A stretch of DNA of 64,000 nucleotides. Origin: Geothrix rubra (GTDB taxonomy: Bacteria; Acidobacteriota; Holophagae; Holophagales; Holophagaceae). A model generated the notes under the pieces. It made no database searches and was not told the origin of the DNA. It worked only from the letters and a program-made list of their open reading frames with translations. A program made the position numbers and the translations under genes. This document shows positions 17,176-28,201 of the stretch, one piece after another (the stretch's first letter is position 1; each line of letters starts with the position of its first letter). The stretch lies in NCBI RefSeq assembly GCF_030268065.1, contig NZ_BSDD01000001.1:620001-684000 (forward strand), given 5' to 3'.

Positions 17176-18104
17176 AGCGCCGCGATTTCCTTGCCGCCCT
17201 GGGCGCCACCGCCGCCGCGGCGGGCCTGCCCCTGAAGGCCGCACCTGCCGAGGCCCCCTCCGGCCGGATCACCCTCCTGCACACCAACGACACCCACTCC
17301 CACATCGAACCCTTCGGGCCGGGGAACGGATCCCTCAGCGGCCGGGGCGGCGTGGCCCGGCGGGCCACCCTCGTCAAGCGCCTGCGCGCGGAGGTGGGCG
17401 CCAGCCTTCTCCTCGATGCGGGGGACGTCTTCCAGGGCACCCCCTACTTCAACGAATACAAGGGGCGCCTGGACTACCGGCTCATGCGCATGGTGGGCTA
17501 CGACGCCGGCACCCTGGGCAACCACGACTTCGACAACGGTGTGGACCTGCTGGTGCAGGCCATGGAATCCATGGAGCGCATGGACCACCCGAACCCGCCC
17601 TTCCCCTTCGTGAACTGCAACTTCGACTTCGCGGGGGCCCCGGAGCTCGGGAAGCGGGTCCGGCCCTACCTCGTGCGGGACTTCCCCGGGATCCGCGTGG
17701 GCATCACCGGGGTGGGCGTGGCGTTCGCGGGCCTCGTGGCCCCCAAGAACCACGAGGGCGTCGGCTGGCGAAATCCCTTCGAGAGCCTGAAACCCGTGGT
17801 GAAGCACCTCCGGGAGGTCGAGAAGGCCGACCTGGTGGTGGTGCTCTCCCACCTGGGCTACCAGATGCTCGACGGAGAATTCGACGACCTGCGCCTGCCG
17901 GCCCACGTACCCGGAGTGGATGCCATCATCGGCGGCCACAGCCATACCTTCCTGGACACCCCCACCCGGGTGCCCCAGGCCCTGGGCGAGACCCTCATCT
18001 TCCAGGTGGGCTTCGGGGGGGTGAACCTCGGGCGCATGGACTTTGCGATGGTTCGTGGCCAGGCGAAGGCCGCCTCCGGATCTTCCATGCCGGTGGAGGG
18101 CTGA
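17172..18104 (+). CDS. metallophosphatase domain of a split 5'-nucleotidase (UshA-type)
   Basis: A 310-residue exported enzyme with a twin-arginine signal (MKRRDFLAALGATAAAAG). The dinuclear-metal phosphoesterase motifs follow in order: LLHTNDTHSHIEPF (Asp and His ligands), LLDAGDVFQGTPYF (bridging Asp), GTLGNHDFDNGVDLL (Asn-His catalytic pair), VVLSHLGYQ (His) and IIGGHSHTFLD (His ligands). It lacks the C-terminal substrate domain of UshA, which is supplied by the gene immediately upstream. Likely reaction: removal of phosphate from extracytoplasmic nucleotides for phosphate and nucleoside salvage. Export by Tat implies metal loading in the cytoplasm. Confidence 0.9.
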   Translation: MKRRDFLAALGATAAAAGLPLKAAPAEAPSGRITLLHTNDTHSHIEPFGPGNGSLSGRGGVARRATLVKRLRAEVGASLLLDAGDVFQGTPYFNEYKGRLDYRLMRMVGYDAGTLGNHDFDNGVDLLVQAMESMERMDHPNPPFPFVNCNFDFAGAPELGKRVRPYLVRDFPGIRVGITGVGVAFAGLVAPKNHEGVGWRNPFESLKPVVKHLREVEKADLVVVLSHLGYQMLDGEFDDLRLPAHVPGVDAIIGGHSHTFLDTPTRVPQALGETLIFQVGFGGVNLGRMDFAMVRGQAKAASGSSMPVEG

Positions 18105-18122
18105 ACCCGGCTGCGTGACTGA

Positions 18123-20435
<2,313 letters not shown>

Positions 20436-20450
20436 GCGCCCGAATACCTT

Positions 20451-20476
20451 AAGGCCGGGGCCCAGGCCCCGGCCTT
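20451..20476. terminator. GC-rich hairpin between convergent genes
   Basis: AAGGCCGGGG pairs with CCCCGGCCTT (10 base pairs) around a CCCAGG loop, 15 bases past the icd stop and 14 bases before the stop of the convergent secreted-protein gene. The AA/TT ends make it read similarly on both strands; no long T-run follows. Confidence 0.6.
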
Positions 20477-20489
20477 CCGCCTGTACGGA

Positions 20490-23171
20490 TCAGTGGGGTT
20501 CCGGCGGGCCGCCCTTGGCGGGTGCCGGCGCGGCGGGCACCCGGGGGGCCTCGACGGTGGGCGCCTTCGGAGCCTCCGGCCCTTTCACGGGCGCGACCCG
20601 GGGCACGGCGGGAAGGGCCACGGTGCCGGGCACCGGCGAAGGCGCAGCCGCCTTTGGAGGAGGCGGCCCCTGGAGCCTGACCACCAGGTCCGGCCAGCCG
20701 TAGAGCCGCAGGAAGAGCGCCCCATCGGTGGCCGGCGCCGGGGTGCCCCCCGTTTCCAGGCCTTCGGTGAAGCCGAAGGAGAAGGGCATCCATGGGCCCG
20801 CCGGCGAGGCCGCGACCGCTTCGATGGTCTCGAGGGCCGGACCTTCCAGGCGCGCCCCGGCACCCTCCAGGCGGAGATCCTTCACCTCGGGAAGCTCCAG
20901 GAACAGGGGCTGGAGCGGCACCCAGGCGCTGGCGCCGGCCTTCGCGTCGGACACCTGGATCTCCAGGTGCCCGGCGCCGGAGGCCCCGAAGAGGTCCGAG
21001 AGCTTGAGGTTCGCCAGGAGCCGTTGGCCCCGTCCCACCATGCGCAGGTGCCTGGCGGGCAGCGGAAGGATGGTGGCGGGGTCCTCACTGCTCCGGAACA
21101 GCAGCTGCGGCTTCCGACCGAAGGGATAGGCCCCCTTCCGTCCCGGCAGGACGGAGACCAGCACCGGCTCGTCGGGGGGGATCAGGGGCCGGTCGGCGCT
21201 GAGGGCCAGGCCCCGGGCGGGATGCTCGGGGATCACCTGGACGATCCCGATCTGGGGGCGCGGCGGCAGGAGCGGCACGTCCTGGAGCGGCAGGGTGCGG
21301 TCATCGCCCAGGCGCAGCTCCCCCTGCAGGAGGTCGCCGGCCTCGCCGGGGATGGCCTTCTGCGCATTGAGGAAGGTCCAGCCCTCGGGGGTCCGCTGGC
21401 CGGGGGCGAAGGTGACCCCGCCGAGCACGCAGGCACGGGCCTCCCGCAGGTGACTGCCCACGACCCGCAGGGTGGCCTCGCCCTGGTGGACCTCCACATG
21501 ATCGACCACCGGCAGCGGCGGCAGGAGGGCCAGGGGCACCCGGAGGGCGGGCTGGCTGGCGCCGCTCAGGAGGAGGTCCAGGGTGCCGGGTCCGGCGGTG
21601 CCCGCCAGGGCCTTGAAGGTGGCCAGCCGGGAGCCGTCGGCCTGGGCCTTCAGCTCCGCCTCCAGCGAGGAGCCTGCGCCACCGGCGGGATGGAAGATCA
21701 CCCGGCCGACACAGGCGGCCCAGGGCGCGGGCAGCCGGAAGGCGCAGCCCTGGCCCAGCATGAAGTGGGAGCGCTCCTCCGCCGTGGGAACCCAGGCGGG
21801 ATCGAGGCCCGCAGGCAGGTCCACCGGCGGGGTGGTCACCGGATCGAAGCCCCAGGCCCCCTCGATCCGGGCTTTCACCGCCAGGAGGTCCGCGCGGCGC
21901 AGGGCCTCCTGGGCCGGACCGGGCATGATCACGAAGGCCTGGCGGTCGGGGCTGGGGGCCAGGGGCAGCGGGGCGAGGGGGGTGCCCTTCGGCCCCTCGA
22001 GGACCAGCTGCCAGCCGTGGCCGTAGAGGGCGAAGGGCAGGTTGCCCTGGGTCCGGGCATGGATCTGGAGGCGGCCGAAGGGCTGGAGCAGGCTGCCCTC
22101 CGGCGGGAGGTCGAAGGTGAAGGCGGGCGGATCCGCGTCCGTCCAGCGGCAGGGGCTGAAGACCAGGGCCCCGCGAACCTCGCCTGTCGTGTGGATCCAG
22201 TCCCCGTACCAGAGCTGGGCGTGGGCCCCGTCAAAGTCCCGCGCCAGGGCCGGCACGTACTGGAACTGGTGGCCCGGCCACAGGTTCTGGAAGATCTGCA
22301 CCAGGTCGAAGGCGATGGCGACGTAGGCCGAGGCCGGGCGCAGGGGACCGGACACCGACTGCCCCTGGAGGCTGACGCTCCCGTCGCCCGCGTTGGGCGA
22401 GAGGAGGTTGGTCCGCGTGAACTCCCGGGTCAGGAACTGGAACTTCTCCAGGTTCGAGGCGCTGTTGCGGGCCAGGAAGACCTGGAAGTCCTGGGACACC
22501 TGCCCGCCATAGGCCTTGAGGAAGTTGAACACCGCCGCATCGTACGAGGCCGGCGACTGGTCCTTGCGGATGGTGTCCAGGCCCGCGAGGAAGCGGTCCG
22601 CATGGGCCCGCTGCTCGGTGAGGTCGGAGAGCTTCAGGCAGATGGCGCGGAAGGCCTCCAGGTGGGCCGAGAGGTCCGTGAGGATCTTCCGGCGTCCCCC
22701 CGTGTCGGGCACCAGGAAGAACATGGGGATGGCGTCGTAGGGCGCCGTGAAGGGAGCGGCCACCATCGCCTCGCCCTTCCGCTTGAGGCGCAGCTCCACC
22801 ACGCCGCGCTCCGTGGGGGCCACGGTCCGGGGGAGGAAGACGACGATGAGGGTCCAGTCCGCCTGGGTGACCCTGGGATCGAAGGCCTCGCCCGAGAGGC
22901 TGACCTCCACCCGGTCCTGGTACCGCAGCACCGGAACCTGGAAGAGGGGCAGCCGCGCCCCCTTCCGGATGACCTCCGCCTGCAGGCCGATGGGGCCCTT
23001 CTGGAAGGCGTCGCCCAGGTCCCGGGCCACGGCCGGCTTGGCCGGAGGATCGTCCGCCCGGAGCGGCGGGGCCGCGAGCAGGGCCACGCCCAGGAGAAGG
23101 GATGCGAACGGGCCGCGCAGGCACCCGCGGAGGAAGGAACGGCCGATCGGCATCACAGAACCCATCTTCAT
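20490..23171 (-). CDS. large secreted protein of unknown function
   Basis: An 893-residue protein with a basic N-terminus and signal peptide (FASLLLGVALLAAPPLRA, cleavage near residue 39). I do not recognise it. Residues 60-130 look like a beta-sandwich (RVEVSLSGEAFDP, WTLIVVFLPRTV). Residues 150-250 are helical and mention no known motif. The remainder is mostly beta-rich with repeated LP/PLP segments, and a stretch near residue 575 (HVEVHQGEATLRVVGSHL) resembles an IPT/Ig-like fold. The last 65 residues are Pro/Ala/Lys rich and probably disordered. A -10-like TAGCAT lies 9 bases before the ATG. An envelope or surface role is inferred from export only. Confidence 0.75.
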   Translation of the reverse strand: MKMGSVMPIGRSFLRGCLRGPFASLLLGVALLAAPPLRADDPPAKPAVARDLGDAFQKGPIGLQAEVIRKGARLPLFQVPVLRYQDRVEVSLSGEAFDPRVTQADWTLIVVFLPRTVAPTERGVVELRLKRKGEAMVAAPFTAPYDAIPMFFLVPDTGGRRKILTDLSAHLEAFRAICLKLSDLTEQRAHADRFLAGLDTIRKDQSPASYDAAVFNFLKAYGGQVSQDFQVFLARNSASNLEKFQFLTREFTRTNLLSPNAGDGSVSLQGQSVSGPLRPASAYVAIAFDLVQIFQNLWPGHQFQYVPALARDFDGAHAQLWYGDWIHTTGEVRGALVFSPCRWTDADPPAFTFDLPPEGSLLQPFGRLQIHARTQGNLPFALYGHGWQLVLEGPKGTPLAPLPLAPSPDRQAFVIMPGPAQEALRRADLLAVKARIEGAWGFDPVTTPPVDLPAGLDPAWVPTAEERSHFMLGQGCAFRLPAPWAACVGRVIFHPAGGAGSSLEAELKAQADGSRLATFKALAGTAGPGTLDLLLSGASQPALRVPLALLPPLPVVDHVEVHQGEATLRVVGSHLREARACVLGGVTFAPGQRTPEGWTFLNAQKAIPGEAGDLLQGELRLGDDRTLPLQDVPLLPPRPQIGIVQVIPEHPARGLALSADRPLIPPDEPVLVSVLPGRKGAYPFGRKPQLLFRSSEDPATILPLPARHLRMVGRGQRLLANLKLSDLFGASGAGHLEIQVSDAKAGASAWVPLQPLFLELPEVKDLRLEGAGARLEGPALETIEAVAASPAGPWMPFSFGFTEGLETGGTPAPATDGALFLRLYGWPDLVVRLQGPPPPKAAAPSPVPGTVALPAVPRVAPVKGPEAPKAPTVEAPRVPAAPAPAKGGPPEPH

Positions 23172-23214
23172 GAGGGCTTGATGCTACCAGCCCGCCGTTT
23201 CGTTCCCCGGAGGG

Positions 23215-25125
23215 TCAGAACAGGCCCACCACCCGCCCGGTCTCCGGGTCGATGTCCACGTCGTAGAAGCCGGGCCGCGTGGGCAGGCCGGGCATGGTGG
23301 CCATCTTCCCCAGCAGCGGGTAGAGGAATCCGGCCCCCACGGAGGCCCGGATGTCCCGCACGGGGATGCGGAAGCCCCTCGGGGCCCCCTTCAGCGCGGG
23401 ATCGTGGCTCAGGCTGAGGTGGGTCTTGGCCATGCAGATGGGGAGCCGGCCATACCCCAGGCGGGTGTACTCCTCGATCTTCCGCTCCGCCTCCGGGCTG
23501 TAGTCCACGCCGTCGGCTCCGTACACTTCCCGGGCGATGGTCTCGATCTTCTGCTGGATGGTGGCCTCCAGGGGATAGAGGAACTGGAAGGCCGAGGGCT
23601 TCTCCGCCGCGCGCATGACGGCCTCGGCCAGGTCGAGGGCCCCTTCCCCGCCCAGGGCCCAGTTGCGGCAGACCACCGCCGCCTCCGCCCCCGATTCCTC
23701 CGAGGCGGCGCGGACCAGCTCCAGCTCGGCCTCGGTGTCCGTGGCGAAGCCGTTCACGGCCACCACGACGGGCACGCCGAACTTCCGGGCGATGCCGATG
23801 TGGGCCTGGAGATTCGGCAGCCCCTTCCGGAGCAGGTCCAGGTTCTCCTCGACATAGACCGGATCCAGCGGCTTGCCCGCCACCACCTTGGGGCCGCCGC
23901 CATGCATCTTGAGGGCCCGCACCGTGGCCACCAGCACCACCACATCGGGAACCAGGCCCGACACACGGCACTTGATGTCGAAGAACTTCTCCATGCCCAT
24001 GTCCGCGCCGAAGCCGGATTCGGTGACGACGTAGTCCGCCAGGCGGAGGGCGATCTGGTCCGCCAGGATGGAGCTGTTGCCGTGGGCGATGTTCGCAAAG
24101 GGTCCCGCATGGACGAAGACCGGCGTGCCTTCGAGGGTCTGCATCAGGGTCGGTTTGAGGGCATCCCGCATGAGCACGGTCATGGCGCCCGCCACCCCCA
24201 GGTCCTCGGTGGTGACGGGCCGGCCCTGGCGATCCAGGCCGATGACGATGTCCCCGAGACGCCGCCGCATGTCCTGCAGGCCACTGGCCAGGGCCAGCAC
24301 GGCCATGATCTCGCTGGCCACGGCGATGTCGAAGCCCGTCTCCCGGGCGAAGCCCTTCTCCTCCTCGCCCTGCCCCACGGTGATGCCGCGGAGGAACCGG
24401 TCGCTGGTGTCCACCACGCGCCGCCAGGTCACGGCGGCGGGGTCGATGTCCAGACGGCAGACGCGCCGCCGCTCCTCGGGCGAGAGGTGTTCGGGATCCC
24501 GGGCAGGCAGGCCCAGCCGCTCGCAGCGGGTGCGCAGGGTGCGGGGGAAGCGGCGTTTCCCCTTGCGATCCTTCGGGAAGATCCGGTCGAAGAGCTGCTC
24601 GTCCCTGGCCCCGGCCTCGTGGAGGATGCGGGCGTCGATGGCCGCGGCCACCAGGTTGTGGGCGGCCGTGATGGCGTGGATGTCCCCCGTGAGGTGGAGG
24701 TTGAAGTCCTCCATGGGGATCACCTGGCTGTAGCCGCCGCCGGCGGCACCGCCCTTGATGCCGAAGGTGGGTCCCTGGCTGGGCTGGCGGATGCAGGTCA
24801 CCACCCGCTTCCCGAGGTGGGCGCCCAGGGCCTGGCTCAGGCCCACGGTGGTGGTGGTCTTGCCTTCGCCCAGGGGCGTGGGGGTGATGGCCGTGACGTC
24901 GATGTACTTGCCGAGGGGCGCCTGGCGGAGGCGGTCCAGCACCTCCAGCCGGACCTTGGCCTTGTGGGGGCCGTAGAGCTCCAGCTCGTCCGGCAGGATT
25001 CCCAGTTCCTCCCCCACCTGCAGGATGGGCTTCAGGTCCGCCGCCTGGGCGATCTCCAGGTCCGAAGGGACCGGCTCGACGCGCCGGAGGGCGATGGGGG
25101 TGAAGGGAATCGCGGCGGGACGCAT
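23215..25125 (-). CDS. fhs: formate-tetrahydrofolate ligase
   Basis: FTHFS (636 residues) joins formate to THF with ATP to give 10-formyl-THF. Visible motifs: [16 protein letters not shown], the ATP loop [95 protein letters not shown], and a C-terminal [16 protein letters not shown]. It is about 80 residues longer than common bacterial forms, mainly through a basic insert after residue 165 ([17 protein letters not shown]). The ATG at 25125 has GGAGG 4 bases upstream; a further upstream GTG/ATG is less likely. Confidence 0.95.
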   Translation of the reverse strand: MRPAAIPFTPIALRRVEPVPSDLEIAQAADLKPILQVGEELGILPDELELYGPHKAKVRLEVLDRLRQAPLGKYIDVTAITPTPLGEGKTTTTVGLSQALGAHLGKRVVTCIRQPSQGPTFGIKGGAAGGGYSQVIPMEDFNLHLTGDIHAITAAHNLVAAAIDARILHEAGARDEQLFDRIFPKDRKGKRRFPRTLRTRCERLGLPARDPEHLSPEERRRVCRLDIDPAAVTWRRVVDTSDRFLRGITVGQGEEEKGFARETGFDIAVASEIMAVLALASGLQDMRRRLGDIVIGLDRQGRPVTTEDLGVAGAMTVLMRDALKPTLMQTLEGTPVFVHAGPFANIAHGNSSILADQIALRLADYVVTESGFGADMGMEKFFDIKCRVSGLVPDVVVLVATVRALKMHGGGPKVVAGKPLDPVYVEENLDLLRKGLPNLQAHIGIARKFGVPVVVAVNGFATDTEAELELVRAASEESGAEAAVVCRNWALGGEGALDLAEAVMRAAEKPSAFQFLYPLEATIQQKIETIAREVYGADGVDYSPEAERKIEEYTRLGYGRLPICMAKTHLSLSHDPALKGAPRGFRIPVRDIRASVGAGFLYPLLGKMATMPGLPTRPGFYDVDIDPETGRVVGLF

Positions 25126-25232
25126 GCGTCCTCCATGGCAAAGAGCCACCCCAAGATAGAGACGGGGCGGGAATCCAGCTTCCCATGGCCCCGATTCTTG
25201 ATCCAGGTCACAGGGCCTCCCATGCTGGACCC

Positions 25233-25841
25233 ATGAGGCGTCTGACAGGCATCGCCACGCACCGGTTCCGCGAGAAGGCCTCGGTCTTCCTCACCGAGCT
25301 GCATCCGGCCGGGGACGCCGAGGCCCGCACCGCCGTGCTGGCGGCCCTCCGCAAGCGCGACTTCGACGCCACCCACCACTGCAGCGCCTGGCGGGAGGGT
25401 GCCCCGGTGGTCTCCTTCGGGGCGGACGATGACGGCGAGCCCTCGGGGACCGCCGGGCGGCCCATGCTCGCCGTGCTGGAGGGCGCCGGGGCCACGGATC
25501 TCATCGCCGTCTGCATCCGCTGGTACGGGGGCACCAAGCTGGGGACCGGCGGGCTCGTCCGGGCCTACACGCAGGGGGTCCAGGGCGCCCTGGCCGAGGC
25601 CGGGGCCCTGGGCCTCTGGGAGGAGGTCCGCATCGTCCGGACGGGCGCCATCCGGGTGGACCTGGCCCGGGCGCACCTGCCCTTCGCCCTGCTGGGGGGG
25701 GTGCCGGGCGTCCGGATCCTCGAGCAGCGCTACGAGGGACCGGCCGCTGTCGTCCGCTTCGAGTGCCCCCCGGAGGCCTCGGAGGCCCTGGAGACCGCCT
25801 GGCGCGAACGCAGCCGGGGCGGCAGCATCGACTGGACCTGA
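25233..25841 (+). CDS. YigZ/IMPACT family protein
   Basis: A 202-residue protein with the UPF0029/IMPACT N-terminal domain: [27 protein letters not shown] and [19 protein letters not shown] are the signature segments. The C-terminal 70 residues match the DUF1949 ferredoxin-like domain. The biochemical role of bacterial YigZ is unresolved; the eukaryotic relative IMPACT affects the GCN1/GCN2 translation-stress pathway. The gene is divergent from fhs with about 107 bases between starts and precedes the envelope-sensing operon by 89 bases. Confidence 0.9.
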   Translation: MRRLTGIATHRFREKASVFLTELHPAGDAEARTAVLAALRKRDFDATHHCSAWREGAPVVSFGADDDGEPSGTAGRPMLAVLEGAGATDLIAVCIRWYGGTKLGTGGLVRAYTQGVQGALAEAGALGLWEEVRIVRTGAIRVDLARAHLPFALLGGVPGVRILEQRYEGPAAVVRFECPPEASEALETAWRERSRGGSIDWT

Positions 25842-25930
25842 CCGCTCACCGATGCCGGCCCCCCGTTCGCCGATCCCCGCTCGTCCGGAGGCCCCCGCCT
25901 CCGTAGCTTGGTCACAGCGGGGAGGAATCC

Positions 25931-26044
25931 ATGGTCCATGCCGGTTGGTTTCTCGACAGCCCCTGGTGGTGGCTCGCGCTCTGGCTGCCCGCCTTCGGAT
26001 TCGCCCTGCCCTTCGGTTCCACGAGGAAGGATCGCAAGCCATGA
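25931..26044 (+). CDS. small Trp-rich membrane peptide
   Basis: A 37-codon frame with a strong GGAGGAATCC ribosome-binding site directly before the ATG and a stop that overlaps the next ATG (ATGA). The product is hydrophobic with five Trp residues, three of them consecutive (DSPWWWLALWLPAFGFALPF), and a basic tail (STRKDRKP), fitting one membrane helix with its C-terminus inside. No family is known to me. Its place at the head of the LiaF-like/LytS/LytTR operon suggests a sensor accessory or regulatory peptide, which is inference. A -10-like TAGCTT lies about 15-20 bases upstream of the ATG. Confidence 0.65.
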   Translation: MVHAGWFLDSPWWWLALWLPAFGFALPFGSTRKDRKP

Positions 26045-26430
26045 ACACCCAGACCCGCCCCCACGTCTTCACGCCCAAGCTGGTCTTCGGACTCGCCCTG
26101 ATCGCCCTGGGCCTGCTCCTCACCCTCGACCAGCTCGGCTGGCCCGGCGCCTGGGGCCTCTTCCGGTTCTGGCCGGTGGTCCCGGCGGTATTCGGTCTGG
26201 CCCGGCTCCGCCAGCGCGGGTGGACGCACCTCGGAGGCCATGCCTGGCTGGCCTTCGCCCTGGCGGGGCTGGCCGCCCAGTGGGACCGCGAGGATCTCAT
26301 CGCGCGCTGGTGGCCCGTCCTGGTGGTCTGGGGCGGCGCCGTCCTCACCCTCCGGGCCCTGGTGCCCCCCGCCCCGAAGCCGCCCGATTCCTGTGATGCT
26401 GGAACCGGCCCCGCCGAGAGGAAGCCATGA
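26041..26430 (+). CDS. LiaI/LiaF-like (DUF5668-type) membrane protein
   Basis: A 129-residue membrane protein with three to four hydrophobic segments. It opens with FTPKLVFGLALIALGLLLTLDQLG, the pattern shared with the next gene (FSPKLVLGVAIIVAGLVLTLDNLG), followed by FRFWPVVPAVFGLARLRQ, as in LiaI-LiaF transmembrane domains. The C-terminal 25 residues are polar. No soluble LiaF C-domain is present. The two adjacent genes look like duplicated transmembrane modules. A longer upstream frame overlaps yigZ and is not protein-like. Linked by 4-base overlaps on both sides. Confidence 0.82.
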   Translation: MNTQTRPHVFTPKLVFGLALIALGLLLTLDQLGWPGAWGLFRFWPVVPAVFGLARLRQRGWTHLGGHAWLAFALAGLAAQWDREDLIARWWPVLVVWGGAVLTLRALVPPAPKPPDSCDAGTGPAERKP

Positions 26431-27143
26431 TCCCCGACACTGAACCCAAGGCCCCGAGCCCCTTCAGCCCCAAGCTGGTGCTGGGCGTGGCCATCATCGT
26501 GGCGGGCCTCGTCCTCACCCTGGACAACCTCGGCCTGGTGGAAGCCCACCTCATCTTCAAGCTGTGGCCGCTCGTGCTCGTGGCCCTCGGCGTGGCGAAA
26601 CTCCGGCAGGAGGGCTCCGGCGGCTCGGGCGGCACCGGCGCCTGGGTGCTCATCTTCGTGGGCGCCTTCATCCTCCTGGCCAACTTCGGCCGGGTCCATC
26701 TGACCGATGCCCTGGGCCCCCTGCTCATCGTGGCGCTGGGCATCTTCCTCGTGGTGAAGGCCCTGAAGCAGTCCCGGGGCGTTCCGCCCGAACTCGAGAA
26801 GTCGGAGGATTTCCTGCAGGGCACGGCCATCTTCGGGGCCTTCAAGCGGCGCGTGCTCACCCAGAGCCTCCGGGGCGGCGAGCTGACGGCCATCTTCGGC
26901 GGCTTCGAGGTGGACCTCCGCCATGCGGCGATCGCCGATAGCCAGGCCCGGGTGGATGTCTTCGTGCTCTTCGGCGGCGGCGAGATCCGCGTGCCCGAGG
27001 GCTGGGAGGTCGCCAACCGCGCCACCTCCATCATGGGCAGCGTGGGGGACAGCACCTACCACGGCGGCGAAGCCCAGGCCGGGCGCCCGCGCCTGGTACT
27101 GACCGGCCTCACCCTCTTCGGCGGGGTCGAGGTCAAGTCCTGA
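26427..27143 (+). CDS. LiaF-like envelope stress protein
   Basis: A 238-residue protein with an N-terminal block of about four membrane segments (residues 15-110, LVLGVAIIVAGLVLTLDNLG, LWPLVLVALGVAKL, WVLIFVGAFILLANFG, LLIVALGIFLVVKAL). The soluble C-terminal domain (residues 130-238) shows the LiaF/DUF2154 beta pattern GGELTAIFGGFEVDLRHA, FVLFGGGEIRVPEGWEV and LTLFGGVEVKS. In Firmicutes LiaF inhibits the LiaS kinase until cell-envelope antibiotics act. Here the kinase and regulator encoded next are of LytS/LytTR type, so only the general sensing role is transferred. Its stop overlaps the kinase ATG by one base (TGATG). Confidence 0.88.
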   Translation: MIPDTEPKAPSPFSPKLVLGVAIIVAGLVLTLDNLGLVEAHLIFKLWPLVLVALGVAKLRQEGSGGSGGTGAWVLIFVGAFILLANFGRVHLTDALGPLLIVALGIFLVVKALKQSRGVPPELEKSEDFLQGTAIFGAFKRRVLTQSLRGGELTAIFGGFEVDLRHAAIADSQARVDVFVLFGGGEIRVPEGWEVANRATSIMGSVGDSTYHGGEAQAGRPRLVLTGLTLFGGVEVKS

Positions 27144-28201
27144 TGCACCCTCTCCTGGCCAACCGCGCGCGCCTGGGGGCCTACCTGCTGGGGTGGGCCC
27201 CCCTCGTGGCGCTCATGGCCGTGCTGGGCGCGAGCCAGGGCTGGTCCTGGCTGGAAGCCGCCAGCCTGTCGCTGGCCCTGGGCCTCTTCGGGGCCTTCCT
27301 CTTCCTCACGGCCTGGTACCTCTGCCGCGCCCTGCCCCTCGATCCGAAGGGCGGGCTCCGCGCCCACGCGCCGGCCTGGATCATCGCCGCCATGGTGATG
27401 GGCGGCCTGTGGACCGGCTTCGCGCGGTTCCTGGCCTGGGCCCTGGGCCTCCTGCCGGGCCTGCATCAGCTGCCCACGCGCATCGGACCCGCCACGCCCG
27501 TCCTGGCCGTCATGGGCATGCTGCTCTACCTGGCGGTGCTCACCCTGCACTACCTGCTGGCGGCAGTGGAGCGCTCCCGCGAATCGGAGCGGGTGGAGCA
27601 GGAGCTGCGGGTGCTGGCCCGGGACGCCGAGCTGAAGGCCCTCCGCGCCCAGCTGAACCCCCACTTCCTGTTCAACAGCCTGAACTCCATCAGCGCCCTC
27701 ACCACGCAGGATCCGGCCCGGGCCCGGGAGATGTGCGTGCTGCTCTCGGACTTCCTCCGCAAGAGCCTGCGGCTCGGGGAGCGCCCCTCCGTGCGGCTCT
27801 CCGAGGAGCTGGACCTGCTCCGGAACTACCTGGCCATCGAGCAGATCCGGTTCGGCGCCCGGCTCGCCGTGGCCTGGGAGGTGGCCCCCGAGGCCGAGCA
27901 GGCCGAGGTGCCGACCCTGCTCCTGCAGCCCCTGGTGGAGAACGCCATCAAGCACGGCATCGCCCAGCTGCCCGAGGGCGGGACCATCCGCCTGCGGGCC
28001 GCCCTGGCCGAGGGCCGCGTCGAACTTCGGGTGGAGAACCCGGTGGACCCGGACGCGCCGGAGCCCCAGGGGCTCGGCATGGGCCTGCGCCAGGTGAAGC
28101 AGCGCCTCCAGGGCCGCTTCGGAACCCAGGCCTGGGTCGAGGCCGGCATCCGGGATGGCCAGCATCGCGTGGACCTTCGCTTTCCCGTGGAGACCCCATG
28201 A
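27143..28201 (+). CDS. LytS-type sensor histidine kinase
   Basis: A 352-residue membrane kinase. Four hydrophobic segments fill residues 10-145 without an extracytoplasmic domain. The His_kinase region has the phosphoacceptor in LRAQLNPHFLFNSLNSISAL (about residue 175), then LSDFLRKSL, and the ATPase motifs LLQPLVENAIKHGIAQLPEG (N box) and GLGMGLRQVKQRL (G box). This is the LytS/YehU class. It probably phosphorylates the LytTR regulator encoded directly downstream (4-base overlap). With no periplasmic loop, the signal may come from the LiaF-like partners. Confidence 0.92.
   Translation: MHPLLANRARLGAYLLGWAPLVALMAVLGASQGWSWLEAASLSLALGLFGAFLFLTAWYLCRALPLDPKGGLRAHAPAWIIAAMVMGGLWTGFARFLAWALGLLPGLHQLPTRIGPATPVLAVMGMLLYLAVLTLHYLLAAVERSRESERVEQELRVLARDAELKALRAQLNPHFLFNSLNSISALTTQDPARAREMCVLLSDFLRKSLRLGERPSVRLSEELDLLRNYLAIEQIRFGARLAVAWEVAPEAEQAEVPTLLLQPLVENAIKHGIAQLPEGGTIRLRAALAEGRVELRVENPVDPDAPEPQGLGMGLRQVKQRLQGRFGTQAWVEAGIRDGQHRVDLRFPVETP

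Noticed and set aside
20493-23417. A 974-codon plus-strand frame opposite the large secreted protein
   Set aside because: The minus strand has a signal peptide and natural composition; the plus-strand frame has neither.
25399-26040. Upstream extension of the LiaI-like gene through yigZ
   Set aside because: Overlaps yigZ in another frame with Arg/Ser/Pro-rich sequence; the ATG at 26041 overlaps the small peptide's stop and starts a clean membrane domain.
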